A stretch of 64,000 bases of DNA from an uncultured Collinsella sp. (lineage in GTDB: Bacteria; Actinomycetota; Coriobacteriia; Coriobacteriales; Coriobacteriaceae), in assembly GCA_958354105.1 (NCBI GenBank), contig CATWVA010000004.1, forward strand, positions 1-64,000. Direction: 5' to 3'. The first letter of the stretch is position 1, and each line of letters opens with the position of its first letter. The translations under genes and the position numbers were made by a program. This document shows, in pieces, positions 27,732-37,270 of this stretch. The notes under the pieces are model-generated. The model was not told the DNA's origin and did not search any database. It saw only the letters and a list, made by a program, of their open reading frames with translations.

Positions 27732-28562
27732 TCAATACTGCCACATGTGGTTGACGGGGCCGGAGCCTTTGCCCATGTTCAGGCCGGCGGCGAGAGCGCC
27801 GGTTAGGTAGGCCTTGCCGGCGTTGACGGCATCGGCAAGATCCATGCCCTGTGCCAGCGCGCAGGCGATGGCGGACGAGAGCGTGCAGCCGGTGCCGTGC
27901 GTGTTGTCGGTCTCGATGCGCTTGTGGCGGAACCACGTGGTGAGTGGATCTCCCAGATGGTTGCCCTCGTCATCGAGTGGCGCGGGTTCGGCCAGTACAT
28001 CGTTGGCCTCGTTGACAAGATGCCCGCCCTTAACGAGGGATGCGCAACCGAAGCGGCGGGTGAGGAGCATGGCAGCATTTTGCTGCGTGCGCTCGGAGTC
28101 GACCTCGTAGTTGAGCAGGGCCATGGCCTCGGGAATATTGGGCGTGATAACCGTCGCTAGTGGGAACAGGCGGCGGGTGAGCGCCTCGGCGGCATCTTCG
28201 GCAATCAGCCGTGCGCCCGAGGTGGCTACCATGACGGGGTCGACTACCACGTTTGTCGCGTTCCAGGCGCTCAGGCGGTCGGCGATGACTTCGATAATCT
28301 CGGCAGAGGAAACCATGCCGATTTTGACTGCGTTGGGGCGGATATCGTCAAAAACGGCATCGATCTGCGCCGCGACAATATCCGGGGAGATGTTCTGCAC
28401 GGCGGTGACGCCTAGGGTGTTCTGTGCGGTTATGGCTGTGATGGCCGTCTCGGCATACAGGCGGTGCGCCGTGATGGTCTTGATGTCGGCCTGAATGCCG
28501 GCACCACCGCTGGAATCTGATCCTGCGATGGACAGGACGGCGGGTACCTTACTGCGATCCAT
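27732..28562 (-). CDS. thiD: Hydroxymethylpyrimidine/phosphomethylpyrimidine kinase ThiD
   Basis: Kinase that phosphorylates HMP and HMP-P in thiamine synthesis, using the product of ThiC. It has 276 residues of the ribokinase fold. The start AGSDSSGGAGIQADIKT (about residues 14-30), the central VDPVMVATSG, and NTHGTGCTLSSAIA with its anion hole and catalytic Asp region are intact. GGGAG lies upstream of the ATG. It is downstream of thiC on the same strand, but a terminator-like hairpin between them means it may be transcribed separately or by read-through. Confidence 0.94.
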   Translation of the reverse strand: MDRSKVPAVLSIAGSDSSGGAGIQADIKTITAHRLYAETAITAITAQNTLGVTAVQNISPDIVAAQIDAVFDDIRPNAVKIGMVSSAEIIEVIADRLSAWNATNVVVDPVMVATSGARLIAEDAAEALTRRLFPLATVITPNIPEAMALLNYEVDSERTQQNAAMLLTRRFGCASLVKGGHLVNEANDVLAEPAPLDDEGNHLGDPLTTWFRHKRIETDNTHGTGCTLSSAIACALAQGMDLADAVNAGKAYLTGALAAGLNMGKGSGPVNHMWQY

Positions 28563-28606
28563 GTTCGCTCCCTTGTTCGGTCGGAATCAAATGGGTCTAT
28601 AAGCCA

Positions 28607-28649
28607 GCATTATAAAGATGCCCGGGCCGACTCTATGTCGAACCCGGGC
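28607..28649 (-). terminator. Terminator between thiC and thiD
   Basis: A stem GCCCGGG/CCCGGGC (28620-28626 with 28643-28649) with an inner CGAC/GTCG pair is followed on the minus strand by ATCTTTATAAT. It lies about 95 bases past the thiC stop. Confidence 0.65.
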
Positions 28650-28744
28650 GGGCGATGCAATCTTTACGCAAATGCAAGCAAATGTTCACACGTCAACAAT
28701 TGACAGGCACCAGCTCGCCGCCAGAAGCGGCCGCGGCGACAGGG

Positions 28745-30079
28745 CTAGTCCTCCATGCCGAGGTCGATCGTCGTGCCCTCGAACACCTTGTTGACAGTGC
28801 GGACGGCGCACATCTTGCCACACATGGTGCAAGTGCCCTCGGTGGCGGCGGGGGACTCCTCGTAGCGCTTCTTGCCCGTAACCGGGTCGAGTGCGCACTT
28901 CCACATGGCGTCCCAGTCGAGCTTGCGGCGTGCCTGGCCCATCTTGTCGTCCATGTCGCGGGCGTGGGGCACCTTTTTGGCGATGTCGGCGGCGTGTGCG
29001 GCGATCTTGGTGGCCATGAGGCCGTCGAGCACATCCTGGGCGTTAGGCAGGCATAGGTGCTCTGCCGGTGTCACGTAGCACAGGAAGTCGGCACCGGAGC
29101 TGGCGGAGATGGCGCCGCCGATGGCAGCGGTGATGTGGTCGTAACCCACGCCGATATCGGTCACCAGCGGCCCGAGCACATAGAACGGGGCGTTGTGGCA
29201 CAGGCGCTTCTGTAGCTTCATGTTGGCAGCGATCTCGTCGAGCGCCATGTGACCCGGGCCCTCGACCATGACCTGGACGCCGGCGGCCCAAGCGCGCTTG
29301 CACAGCTTGCCCAGCTCGATCATCTCGGCGGTCTCGGTGGCGTCGTTGGAGTCGTAGAGGCAGCCCGGGCGGCAGGAGTCGCCGAGCGAAATCGTCACGT
29401 CGTACTCGTGGCAGATCTCGAGCAACTCGTCGTAGAACTCATAGAACGGGTTCTCGTTACCGGTGACCTCCATCCAGCCAAACAGCAGTGAGCCGCCGCG
29501 GCTCACGATGTTCATCAGGCGGCCGGTCTCCTTAAAGGTCTTGGTGACCGACTTGTTGATGCCGCAGTGGATAGTCATAAAGTCAACGCCGTCCTCGGCG
29601 TGCGCGCGCACGACTTCGAACAGGTCGTCCTTGGTGAGCTTGACCAGCGGCTTTTCCATGTAGCCGATGGCGTCGTACATGGGGACGGTACCTACCATGA
29701 GCGGCGTCTCGTCGATGAGCTGCTGGCGGAACTGGCGCGTCTTGCCCGAGTTGGAGAGGTCCATGATGGCGTCGGCGCCAAAGTCCTCGGCGATCTTGAC
29801 CTTCTTCCATTCTTCGGCGGCATCGGCCTTGTCGCCCGAGATGCCCAAGTTCACGTTGACCTTGGTGGACAGCCCTTCACCGACGCCAAAGGCGCGCATG
29901 CCCTTTTTGATATGCACAATATTGGCGGGAATGGCGATGCGGCCGTCGGCCACGCGCTCGCGGATGTACTCGGGGTCGCGATGCTCGCGCTCGGCGACTT
30001 CCTTCATCTGCGGCGTGATCTGCCCGGCACGGGCGAAGTCGATTTGCGTGACGAGCTTGGGCTCGGTCTGTGTGCTCAT
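28745..30079 (-). CDS. thiC: Phosphomethylpyrimidine synthase ThiC
   Basis: Radical-SAM-like enzyme that converts AIR to HMP-P in thiamine synthesis. It is 444 residues from the ATG that follows AAGGGAG; an ATG eight codons earlier lies inside the riboswitch core and is rejected. Family motifs include TIHCGIN, SRGGSLLFGWM, GDSCRPGC, VEGPGHMALDEI and the C-terminal iron-sulfur site CTMCGKMC. The spacing of that site is CxxCxxxC, one residue shorter than in E. coli ThiC, as in other short-form enzymes. Expression is under a TPP riboswitch. Confidence 0.95.
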   Translation of the reverse strand: MSTQTEPKLVTQIDFARAGQITPQMKEVAEREHRDPEYIRERVADGRIAIPANIVHIKKGMRAFGVGEGLSTKVNVNLGISGDKADAAEEWKKVKIAEDFGADAIMDLSNSGKTRQFRQQLIDETPLMVGTVPMYDAIGYMEKPLVKLTKDDLFEVVRAHAEDGVDFMTIHCGINKSVTKTFKETGRLMNIVSRGGSLLFGWMEVTGNENPFYEFYDELLEICHEYDVTISLGDSCRPGCLYDSNDATETAEMIELGKLCKRAWAAGVQVMVEGPGHMALDEIAANMKLQKRLCHNAPFYVLGPLVTDIGVGYDHITAAIGGAISASSGADFLCYVTPAEHLCLPNAQDVLDGLMATKIAAHAADIAKKVPHARDMDDKMGQARRKLDWDAMWKCALDPVTGKKRYEESPAATEGTCTMCGKMCAVRTVNKVFEGTTIDLGMED

Positions 30080-30085
30080 TGGCAC

Positions 30086-30182
30086 GGCTCCCTTCGTTGG
30101 CATTACCCATATCAGGTTTGCGGGTCAGGGCGGGCGCGCCCAATCTCAGCCTGCCGTCTTGTCCTGCTAGCTCCCCGTTATG
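30086..30182 (-). promoter_or_regulatory. TPP (THI-box) riboswitch controlling thiC
   Basis: On the minus strand the leader contains GGGGAGC, then CTGAGATTGGGC, GACCCGC, ACCTGATATGGGTAATGCC and finally GAAGGGAG, which are the conserved parts of the TPP aptamer in order. The final GGGAG is also the ribosome site of thiC, so TPP binding would hide it and block translation. Confidence 0.95.
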
Positions 30183-30249
30183 TCATGGGCTCAAGTATAG
30201 CCTGAATGGGTACGATTGGGCCAACGAGCGTGCCTGTGGGGAGGCGAAC

Positions 30250-30771
30250 ATGGAAGACAAGCATCTATATCGAGAGACGCAATGGGACGTATCGGCCGAG
30301 GAGGGCCGTGCGCACCATGGGTTGGTCGCGATTGGCTTTGCGGTGCTTGCCGTGCTGGTGATTGCCTTTTGTATTTGGACGTTTGGCGGTCGCGGCGGCG
30401 CTGCCTGGGAGTTCGAGACTGATGATGCCCTGCCGATCATGACGGTGAGGAGTACCGGCGGTAATGCCAATACGCTCGCCATTCCGGGCGACTACTGGTA
30501 TCCGCGCGACGAGTTTGTGCAGCTGCAGTTGAGCGGCGGGTCTATTCCGGGTGAAGAAATCGAACGCGTGACGTTTGATGAGGCACTCAAAACACTCACG
30601 GTGAAGCTCAAAGATCAGGGCGATGTGCCCACGACCATGGATATCGCTCTGACGGAGTGGCGTCTGGAACCTCCGTCGGGCGTTGCGGTATCCGACGTAG
30701 GGCACGTTAAGATTACCTACCAAGATGGCTCGACGAGCGAGATTGCAAAGGCCGATGGCTTGGCGGAGTAA
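30250..30771 (+). CDS. Single-pass membrane protein of unknown function
   Basis: 173 residues. An N-terminal cytoplasmic segment of about 25 residues is followed by one hydrophobic helix (about 26-46) and an extracytoplasmic beta-rich domain of about 125 residues. I recognise no family. The ATG has GGGGAGG seven bases upstream. The gene is divergent from thiC and its riboswitch, and convergent with yaaA. No signal cleavage site or lipobox is seen. Confidence 0.7.
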   Translation: MEDKHLYRETQWDVSAEEGRAHHGLVAIGFAVLAVLVIAFCIWTFGGRGGAAWEFETDDALPIMTVRSTGGNANTLAIPGDYWYPRDEFVQLQLSGGSIPGEEIERVTFDEALKTLTVKLKDQGDVPTTMDIALTEWRLEPPSGVAVSDVGHVKITYQDGSTSEIAKADGLAE

Positions 30772-30794
30772 TGGGGTGTTTGGAAACGGTGGGC

Positions 30795-31604
30795 CTATTG
30801 TGCCTGCGCGTTCATGAAAACCAGGGTGTTTTTGTCTGAAAGCTCGGGGATGTGCCGATAGCCGATGTTGAATGCGGTAAGTTCGCTTGCATCCTCGAGC
30901 TTGTTTTCTGCCATCCACCGCACCATGGAGCCGCGCGCCTTTTTGCTGGCGGTCGACCGTTGGATGGGCTTCCCGTTGCGGATACCCTCGCCAAAGAGGC
31001 ATGTGACGGCCGTGGCGTCGTCCGCGAGGTGGGGCAGAACGGCTTTGGCATACTCTACGCTGGCGAGGTTGACGATCGTGGTGTTTGAGCCTGCCGGGGC
31101 GGTAGCCCGTGCGAGCTTGTCGCCCCAAAACGCGTAGAGGTCTCGGGCATCGTCGACGGCGAGCTTCGCGCCCATCTCCAACCGATGCGGTTCGACGGCA
31201 TGAAAGGGACGAACGCACCCGTAGAGGCCGGAGAGGATCCACAGGTGGCTTTGCAGCCAGGCGAGCTGTTCGGCATCCATTACCTCGGGTGCCATGCTCT
31301 GGTACTGAATGCCGTGATAGGACATGATGGCAGGGGAGATGCGGCGCGCGATATCGGGATCGGCAAGATCGCCGTTTCCTAAGATGGGCTCGAACTCATG
31401 CAAAATGTCGAGACAAGGGGCCAGCAGCTTGTCGCTGACGTTCCACAGAGCTTGTAGACCGCTGTCGCCTTCGGTTCGTTCGAAGTCCAAGAGCGCATGG
31501 TGCAGCTGGGCGGTCTCGCGCGCAAAGGGCGGAATCCCCTGAACTTCAAAAGCATCTTGTGCCGCGCGCATTTGCTTGGCGGGTGAAACGATGACCTGGA
31601 GCAT
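30795..31604 (-). CDS. yaaA: Peroxide stress protein YaaA (DUF328)
   Basis: Cytoplasmic protein that in E. coli lowers free iron and protects DNA during peroxide stress; it also has a DNA-binding fold. The 269 residues show the family markers VIVSPAKQM at the start, MSYHGIQYQSM, ILSGLYGCVRP, RLEMGAKL and, later, RGSMVRWMAENK. The ATG has AGAGGA upstream. It follows the M18 aminopeptidase gene on the same strand, separated by a strong terminator hairpin. Confidence 0.9.
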   Translation of the reverse strand: MLQVIVSPAKQMRAAQDAFEVQGIPPFARETAQLHHALLDFERTEGDSGLQALWNVSDKLLAPCLDILHEFEPILGNGDLADPDIARRISPAIMSYHGIQYQSMAPEVMDAEQLAWLQSHLWILSGLYGCVRPFHAVEPHRLEMGAKLAVDDARDLYAFWGDKLARATAPAGSNTTIVNLASVEYAKAVLPHLADDATAVTCLFGEGIRNGKPIQRSTASKKARGSMVRWMAENKLEDASELTAFNIGYRHIPELSDKNTLVFMNAQAQ

Positions 31605-31620
31605 GAACTCTCCTCTGCCA

Positions 31621-31692
31621 AAAAAGAAATTGCGGTGGAATACGGTCTGTTTGGGCTATTGAAAGACCAAATCAATCCGTATTCCACCGCAA
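31621..31692 (-). terminator. Large hairpin terminator after the M18 aminopeptidase gene
   Basis: A perfect 16-base inverted repeat (31630-31645 with 31677-31692) contains an inner TTTGG/CCAAA stem. On the minus strand it is followed by TTTCTTTTTTGG. It begins 18 bases after the aminopeptidase stop. Confidence 0.85.
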
Positions 31693-31709
31693 GTTATGGG
31701 TGGGGTGGA

Positions 31710-33107
31710 TTAGGCGCGCTTGAGGAAGGCCTTGTAGCCGCGATAGGCCTCGTAGATGTCGGCCTTGTTGGCGACCTCCCACAGGGCGTGCATGGACAAG
31801 ACGGCAACGCCGGAGTCGATGACGTTCATGCCGTACTTGGCCATGATGTAGGCGATGGTGCCGCCGCCGCCCGCGTTGACGCGACCGAGCTCACAGGTCT
31901 GGAAGTCCACGCCGGCCTCGTCCATGATGTCGCGGACGAGGGCCATGTACTCGGCATCGGCGTCGTTGGAGCCGCCCTTGCCGCGGCTGCCCGTGTACTT
32001 GTTAAAGCACAGGCCGCGACCCATAAAGGCCGCGTTCTTGGTCTCGAACTTGCCGGCATAGCCCGGGTCGAAGCCGGCGGACACGTCAGAGGAGAGCATA
32101 CGGCTGCGGGCGAGCGCGCGGCGCAGGGCCAGCGGGCTATCCTCGCCGGCGAGCGTCATGATCTCGGCGACGGTGTTCTCGAAGAAGCGACTCGTCATGC
32201 CGGTGGCACCCACGGAACCGATCTCCTCCTTGTCGACGATGAGCGTGATGCTCGTGCGCTCGACATTGGCCACATTAATCTGGGCGAGCATGGACGGATA
32301 GGCGCAGACGCGGTCGTCGTGGCCATAGCCCAGAATCATGGAGCGGTCGAGGCCCATGTCGCGGGCGGGGCCGGCGGGCACGACCTCGATCTCGGCGGAG
32401 AGGAAGTCCTCCTCCTCGACGTCGTACTGCTCCTTGAGGATGTCCAGGAACATCTGCTTGACGGGCTCCTTGGGGGCGTCCTTGTCGTCCTCATCGAACT
32501 TGACGGGACGACCGCCCACGATCACGTCGAGGATCTCGGCGTCGACGGCGTCCTTGGCGGGCTTGGACATCTGCTCGCTCGAGAGGTGGATCAGCAGGTC
32601 GGAGATGGTAAAGACCGGATCGTCTGCCTTGTCGCCGATATTGATGTCGACGGTGGTACCGTCCTTTTTGCAGATGACGCCCACGAGTGCGAGCGGGGAG
32701 GCTACCCAGTGGTAGCTCTTGACGCCGCCGTAGTAGTGCGTGTCGAGGTAGGCCATGTCGCCGGCCTCGAAGGCGGGATTCTGCTTAAGGTCCAGGCGCG
32801 GCGAGTCCACGTGGGCGCCCAGGATGTTAAAGCCCTGCTCGAGCGGGGCGGTGCCCAGGTTGACGAGCATAAGGTCCTTGCCGTGGTTGGCGGCGTACAC
32901 CTTGTCGCCTGCCTTGAGCTCGCGGCCTTCGGCGATCACGGTCTTCAGGTCGACGTATCCCGCCTCCTCGGCCATCTTGATGCCGGCCTTGACGCACAGG
33001 CGCTCGGTCTTGTTCTCGCTCAAAAACTGCTTATAGCCGCGGCAAAGCTCCTCGAGCTCCTCGACTTGCTGTGGCGTGTACTTTTTCCATGCGCAGGGAC
33101 GCTCCAT
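31710..33107 (-). CDS. M18 family aminopeptidase
   Basis: Cytoplasmic zinc aminopeptidase of the M18 (aminopeptidase I) family, which removes N-terminal acidic or neutral residues. It is 465 residues from the ATG with AAAGGAG nine bases upstream; the frame stays open further upstream without a ribosome site. Zinc-site motifs are GAHVDSPR near residue 95, DKEEIGSVGATG near 295 and SMHALWE near 440. It is divergent from polA. The 166-base gap between them holds an inverted repeat CCGTGAGCC/GGCTCACGG near 33,150-33,180. Confidence 0.9.
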   Translation of the reverse strand: MERPCAWKKYTPQQVEELEELCRGYKQFLSENKTERLCVKAGIKMAEEAGYVDLKTVIAEGRELKAGDKVYAANHGKDLMLVNLGTAPLEQGFNILGAHVDSPRLDLKQNPAFEAGDMAYLDTHYYGGVKSYHWVASPLALVGVICKKDGTTVDINIGDKADDPVFTISDLLIHLSSEQMSKPAKDAVDAEILDVIVGGRPVKFDEDDKDAPKEPVKQMFLDILKEQYDVEEEDFLSAEIEVVPAGPARDMGLDRSMILGYGHDDRVCAYPSMLAQINVANVERTSITLIVDKEEIGSVGATGMTSRFFENTVAEIMTLAGEDSPLALRRALARSRMLSSDVSAGFDPGYAGKFETKNAAFMGRGLCFNKYTGSRGKGGSNDADAEYMALVRDIMDEAGVDFQTCELGRVNAGGGGTIAYIMAKYGMNVIDSGVAVLSMHALWEVANKADIYEAYRGYKAFLKRA

Positions 33108-33273
33108 GACGCAGGCTCCTTTCGGATCGATCGTGCTGGTTGATGTACCGTGAGCCATCGTATCACGCGCGGGCTCACGGTGGCGGGGGAGCTTGATGTG
33201 CGGTGGCCGCGGGGCAGGGAGCGTGTAAACTGGTGTGAGCAAACCGTGCCCAGCCCAAAGCGAGGTATTCAAT

Positions 33274-36021
33274 ATGTCTGACAAGCGCCGCACTTTTGCC
33301 GTTATCGACGGCAACTCGCTCATGCACCGCGCCTTCCACGCCGTGCCGCCCACCATGAACGCGCCGGACGGTCGCCCCACCAACGCGATCTTTGGCTTTC
33401 TGAACATGTTTCTTAAGATGATCGATGCCTTTAACCCCGACGGTGTGGTCGTGGCGTTTGACAAGGGCAAACCGCGCGTGCGCATGGAGATGCTGCCGCA
33501 GTATAAGGCGCAACGCCCGCCCATGGACCCCGATCTGCATGCGCAGTTCCCTATGATTAAGGAGCTGCTCACCGCGCTCAACGTGCCGATTCTGCAGTCC
33601 GAGGGCTGGGAAGGCGACGATATCCTGGGAACCATGGCGCGCCTGGGTGAAGAGGCCGGCTGCGACATGCTACTGGTGACCGGCGACCGCGACATGTATC
33701 AACTCGTGACCGAGCACGTCAACGTGGTTTCGACCCGCAAGGGCCTGTCCGACGTGGCGATCATGACGCCCGAGAGCGTGGACGACCTGTATCACGGCAT
33801 TACGCCGGCGCTCGTGCCCGATTTTTACGGTCTAAAGGGCGATACGTCGGACAACATTCCCGGCGTACCGGGCATCGGCCCCAAAAAGGCGAGTGCGCTC
33901 ATCGCACAGTACGGCAGCTTGGACGAGGTCATCGCGCATGCCGACGAGGTCAAGGGCAAGATGGGCGAGAACCTGCGTGCGCACATCGACGATGCGCTGC
34001 TGAGCCGCAAGGTCGCAACCATTCGCACCGATGCGCCCGTCGAGCTCGACTTTGACGAAACGTCCTTCCCGGCGTTTTCTGCCGATGAGGTTTCCGCGGC
34101 GCTGGGCACGCTTGGTATCACCGCCATGCAGAACCGTTTCTTGGCGCTGATCGGCGGCGAGGGCGGGGCTGCTGCCTCCAGTGTGTTTGAGATACCTGCG
34201 ATGGTTCGCGCAGCCGCCGGCGATGCTGACGCGCTTGGTGCCGTTGCGGCTGAGGTCTCCCGCGCGATTGATGCCGGCGAGTGGGTCGCCGCCGTGGTGG
34301 ACGACGACAAGGAAGAGGGCGCGCTCTTTGGACTGACGCGCACGCTGTGGTTGGCGACGTCCAAGGGCCTGTTCGCGCTCGAGGAGGGCGACGGCGCCTC
34401 CACTGCCGTAGTCGATGGCTTCAACTTCGCTCACGGTGTGATCGCCGGCGTGCTTGCGCGTCTGTTTATGGAGGGCCGCGTGGCGAGCCCGGATATGAAG
34501 GCGCTGCTGCACGAGCTTTCGCCCATCGATTCTTCTGAGCCCGAGCTCATGGATCCGATCGCTGCCGATTCCACGCGTATCTTCGATACCGTGGTCGCTG
34601 CCTATCTGCTGGATTCCGATCGCTCCGAGTTCGATGAGGCATATCTTGCCGATACGTATCTGCAGATGGCGCTGCCTGCGGCGCGCGGCGCAGAGGGTGC
34701 CGGTGAGGACGCTCCGGCGCCCGCCGCTCGCACGGCGGCCTTGACGCTGGCGCTGGTCGCACCGCTGCGCGAGTGCATGGCCCGTGAGAATGCCGCCAAC
34801 GTGTTCGACGGCATCGAGATGCCGCTCGTTCCGGTGCTTGCCAAGATGGAGCGCGCGGGCATGCTCGTGGATCCCGACCGCCTGCGCAGTCTGTCCGAGG
34901 GTCTGGCGACCCAGATCACCGAGGTCGAGCGAAGCATTCGCGACCTTGCCGGTGATGAGACCTTTAATATTGGCAGTCCCATGCAGCTGTCGCATGTGCT
35001 CTTTGATGTGATGGGGCTTCCGACCAAGGGCCTCAAGAAGACTAAGCGCGGCTATTATTCGACCAACGCCAAGGTGCTGAGCGACCTTGCGCGTGACCAC
35101 GAAATCGTGCGTCTGATCTTGGACTGGCGTGAGAAGTCTAAGATCAAGTCCACCTATCTGGACACCCTGGGCCCGCTACGCCGTGGTGACGGTCGCGTAC
35201 ACACTACGTACAACCAGACCATCACGGCAACGGGGCGTTTGTCCTCGAGCGACCCGAATCTGCAGAACATCCCGACGCGCTCGGAGCTGGGTCGTACCGT
35301 CAAGACGGCGTTTTCGGCAGGCGAGGGAAGCGTCTTTTTGGCGGTGGACTACTCGCAGATAGAGCTGCGTCTGCTGGCACATCTCTCGGGTGACGAGCAC
35401 TTGGTGCGCGCCTTTAACGAGGGCGAGGACTTCCATGCCGAGACGGCGGCGCGCGTATTTGGTGTGCCGGTGTCCGAGGTAACGCCCGACCTGCGCAGTC
35501 GCGCCAAGGCCGTGAACTTTGGCATCGTGTATGGCCAGCAGGCCTACGGCCTGTCGCAGTCGCTGCATATCTCGATGGCCGAGGCACGCGACATGATCGA
35601 CCGCTACTACGAGGCCTACCCGGGCGTGCGCACGTTCCTCGACAACGTGGTGGCACGTGCCAAGCAGACGGGCTACGCCGAGACCATGTATGGCCGCCGT
35701 CGCCATATTCCCGAGCTCAAGGCCAAAAACCCGCAACTCCGCGGCTTTGGCGAGCGCACGGCCATGAACCACCCCATGCAGGGAACCGCCGCCGACATCA
35801 TCAAGATCGCGATGGCCCGCGTGAGCCGCCGTCTGGAAGAAGAAGGCTTTGCCGCCCATATGATCTTGCAGGTGCACGACGAACTGGACTTTGAGTGCCC
35901 AGTGGATGAGGTCGAGGCGCTCACCGCGATGGTCCGCGACGTCATGGAGCACGTAGTAGACCTCCGCGTACCCCTCATCGCCGAAGCCTCAACCGGAGTA
36001 ACCTGGGCCGACGCCAAGTAA
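33274..36021 (+). CDS. polA: DNA polymerase I
   Basis: Repair and Okazaki-fragment polymerase. The 915 residues carry the N-terminal 5'-3' exonuclease (about 1-290), a middle domain (about 300-500) and the polymerase domain. Polymerase motifs are DYSQIELRLLAHLSGD, RSRAKAVNFGIVYG and QVHDELDFE. The middle domain has no recognisable DxE exonuclease motif, so 3'-5' proofreading is probably lost, as in many Gram-positive enzymes. The start is the ATG with GCGAGG upstream; a GTG 39 bases earlier is open but less likely. Confidence 0.95.
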   Translation: MSDKRRTFAVIDGNSLMHRAFHAVPPTMNAPDGRPTNAIFGFLNMFLKMIDAFNPDGVVVAFDKGKPRVRMEMLPQYKAQRPPMDPDLHAQFPMIKELLTALNVPILQSEGWEGDDILGTMARLGEEAGCDMLLVTGDRDMYQLVTEHVNVVSTRKGLSDVAIMTPESVDDLYHGITPALVPDFYGLKGDTSDNIPGVPGIGPKKASALIAQYGSLDEVIAHADEVKGKMGENLRAHIDDALLSRKVATIRTDAPVELDFDETSFPAFSADEVSAALGTLGITAMQNRFLALIGGEGGAAASSVFEIPAMVRAAAGDADALGAVAAEVSRAIDAGEWVAAVVDDDKEEGALFGLTRTLWLATSKGLFALEEGDGASTAVVDGFNFAHGVIAGVLARLFMEGRVASPDMKALLHELSPIDSSEPELMDPIAADSTRIFDTVVAAYLLDSDRSEFDEAYLADTYLQMALPAARGAEGAGEDAPAPAARTAALTLALVAPLRECMARENAANVFDGIEMPLVPVLAKMERAGMLVDPDRLRSLSEGLATQITEVERSIRDLAGDETFNIGSPMQLSHVLFDVMGLPTKGLKKTKRGYYSTNAKVLSDLARDHEIVRLILDWREKSKIKSTYLDTLGPLRRGDGRVHTTYNQTITATGRLSSSDPNLQNIPTRSELGRTVKTAFSAGEGSVFLAVDYSQIELRLLAHLSGDEHLVRAFNEGEDFHAETAARVFGVPVSEVTPDLRSRAKAVNFGIVYGQQAYGLSQSLHISMAEARDMIDRYYEAYPGVRTFLDNVVARAKQTGYAETMYGRRRHIPELKAKNPQLRGFGERTAMNHPMQGTAADIIKIAMARVSRRLEEEGFAAHMILQVHDELDFECPVDEVEALTAMVRDVMEHVVDLRVPLIAEASTGVTWADAK

Positions 36022-36056
36022 GGACGCCCCCCACAACTCCAAAGTAACCAAAAACA

Positions 36057-36090
36057 GAAGGACGCCCCTCATCAACAAGGAGCGTCCTTC
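36057..36090. terminator. Hairpin after polA, probably two-way
   Basis: A 13-base stem (36057-36069 with 36078-36090, one mismatch) is followed by T-rich sequence only on the minus side (TGTTTTTGG). It may stop transcripts from both polA and the convergent HAD gene. Confidence 0.6.
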
Positions 36091-36159
36091 GTTCAATAAA
36101 AATCAGCCAAAGTATCTAGGCGCCAAGACGCCATCTAGGCGGCAAGCAAGTCACCCAAG

Positions 36160-36287
36160 GACCTGGCCGGGCGAGGCGGGTAAGTTTTTCGTAGATTCCG
36201 CACGAGCCGGAAAGCACTTAATGTGCTTTCCGAGCGAGCCCAGGACCTGACCGAGCGAAAAACTTACCCGCCTCGCCCGGCCAGGTC
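36160..36287. repeat. Very long intergenic inverted repeat with inner hairpin
   Basis: A perfect 32-base inverted repeat (36160-36191 with 36256-36287) encloses a second perfect hairpin, GGAAAGCAC/GTGCTTTCC with a five-base loop (36209-36231). It lies between convergent polA and the HAD gene, so as RNA it could end either transcript, and as DNA it could extrude a cruciform. Confidence 0.92.
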
Positions 36288-36299
36288 CGACGAGCCACG

Positions 36300-37127
36300 T
36301 TAACGAGCCGCCAAGATGGCGTCGATGAGCGTCAGTACGCCCCCGTCGTTGTTGCTCGGAATGCGCCACTTAGCGTGCGCGTTCATATGCTCTTCGGCAT
36401 TGTCCACGATAAAGCTGTGCCCGACGCGCTCCAGCATGGGGATGTCGTTGTAGGTGTCGCCCACGGCGGCAGCATCGGCAATATCGATGCCCAGGTGCTC
36501 GCACAGGTGAGCGACGCCGGCGCCCTTGTCGACGCCCAGGTTCATAAAGTCGATCCACTCGCGCCCGGCGTTGGTGACGTAGAGCTTGTCCGAGAACTCG
36601 GGGCTATAGGTCTCGCGGAAAGCGGGCTCGGCGTCGTAGCCGGGGAAGAAGACCGATATCTTGTTGGACTCGAAATCAATGCCCTCAAAGCTGTCGACGT
36701 AGTTGATTGTGCTGTAGTAGACGCTGATCTCGTCGTGGTATTGATGGTCGCGGGCAAGCACGTAGAACTCGTCGAAGCAGCACAGGACGGGGACAGCGCG
36801 AGGATCCTCCGAGGCACGGCTCAAGACCTGCTGATACAGCTCCACGTCAATATTGCTCTTATAGATATAGCTGCCGCGATAGATCACGCACGCTCCGTTG
36901 TCGGGACAAAAGGCGAGGCGGTTCTTGATGCCCTCGAACATCTCCTCGAGCTTGGGGGCGGGACGTCCGCTGGCGGGGCAGAATACGATGCCGGCGTCGG
37001 CGAGCTTGTCCAGGCGCTCACCAAGACCCTGGGGCAGCACACGCTCGTCGGTCAGCAGCGTCTTGTCCATATCGACGGCGAGAATCTTAATGTTGCCGAT
37101 GTTGGCGTCCGATTCGTAAGTTTGCAT
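36300..37127 (-). CDS. Cof-type HAD superfamily phosphatase
   Basis: Cytoplasmic phosphatase of the HAD IIB (Cof) subfamily that acts on small phosphorylated metabolites; the substrate is unknown. The 275 residues show motif I VDMDKT with Asp19 and Asp21, motif II PASGRPAPK, the capping-domain segment in the middle, and motifs III and IV as DKGAGVAHL and VGDTYNDIPML. AAAGG lies ten bases before the ATG. It is alone on this strand, convergent with polA and divergent from argG. Confidence 0.9.
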   Translation of the reverse strand: MQTYESDANIGNIKILAVDMDKTLLTDERVLPQGLGERLDKLADAGIVFCPASGRPAPKLEEMFEGIKNRLAFCPDNGACVIYRGSYIYKSNIDVELYQQVLSRASEDPRAVPVLCCFDEFYVLARDHQYHDEISVYYSTINYVDSFEGIDFESNKISVFFPGYDAEPAFRETYSPEFSDKLYVTNAGREWIDFMNLGVDKGAGVAHLCEHLGIDIADAAAVGDTYNDIPMLERVGHSFIVDNAEEHMNAHAKWRIPSNNDGGVLTLIDAILAAR

Positions 37128-37270
37128 AAAAATGCGCCTTTCGTTTCGAGATTGTTTCAGACGTTATAACCATCAACTAGTAGTCGAGCGTATTTTCGCA
37201 GGAATGGTGCGTATTTGCACTGCAATTCACAAACTAATGAAAAAACTTTTCAGAAATTTGAATTTGTCGC

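Noticed and set aside
30079..30103. ATG at the 5' end of the longest thiC frame
   Set aside because: It lies within the AATGCC core of the TPP riboswitch; the ATG at 30079 has the ribosome site.
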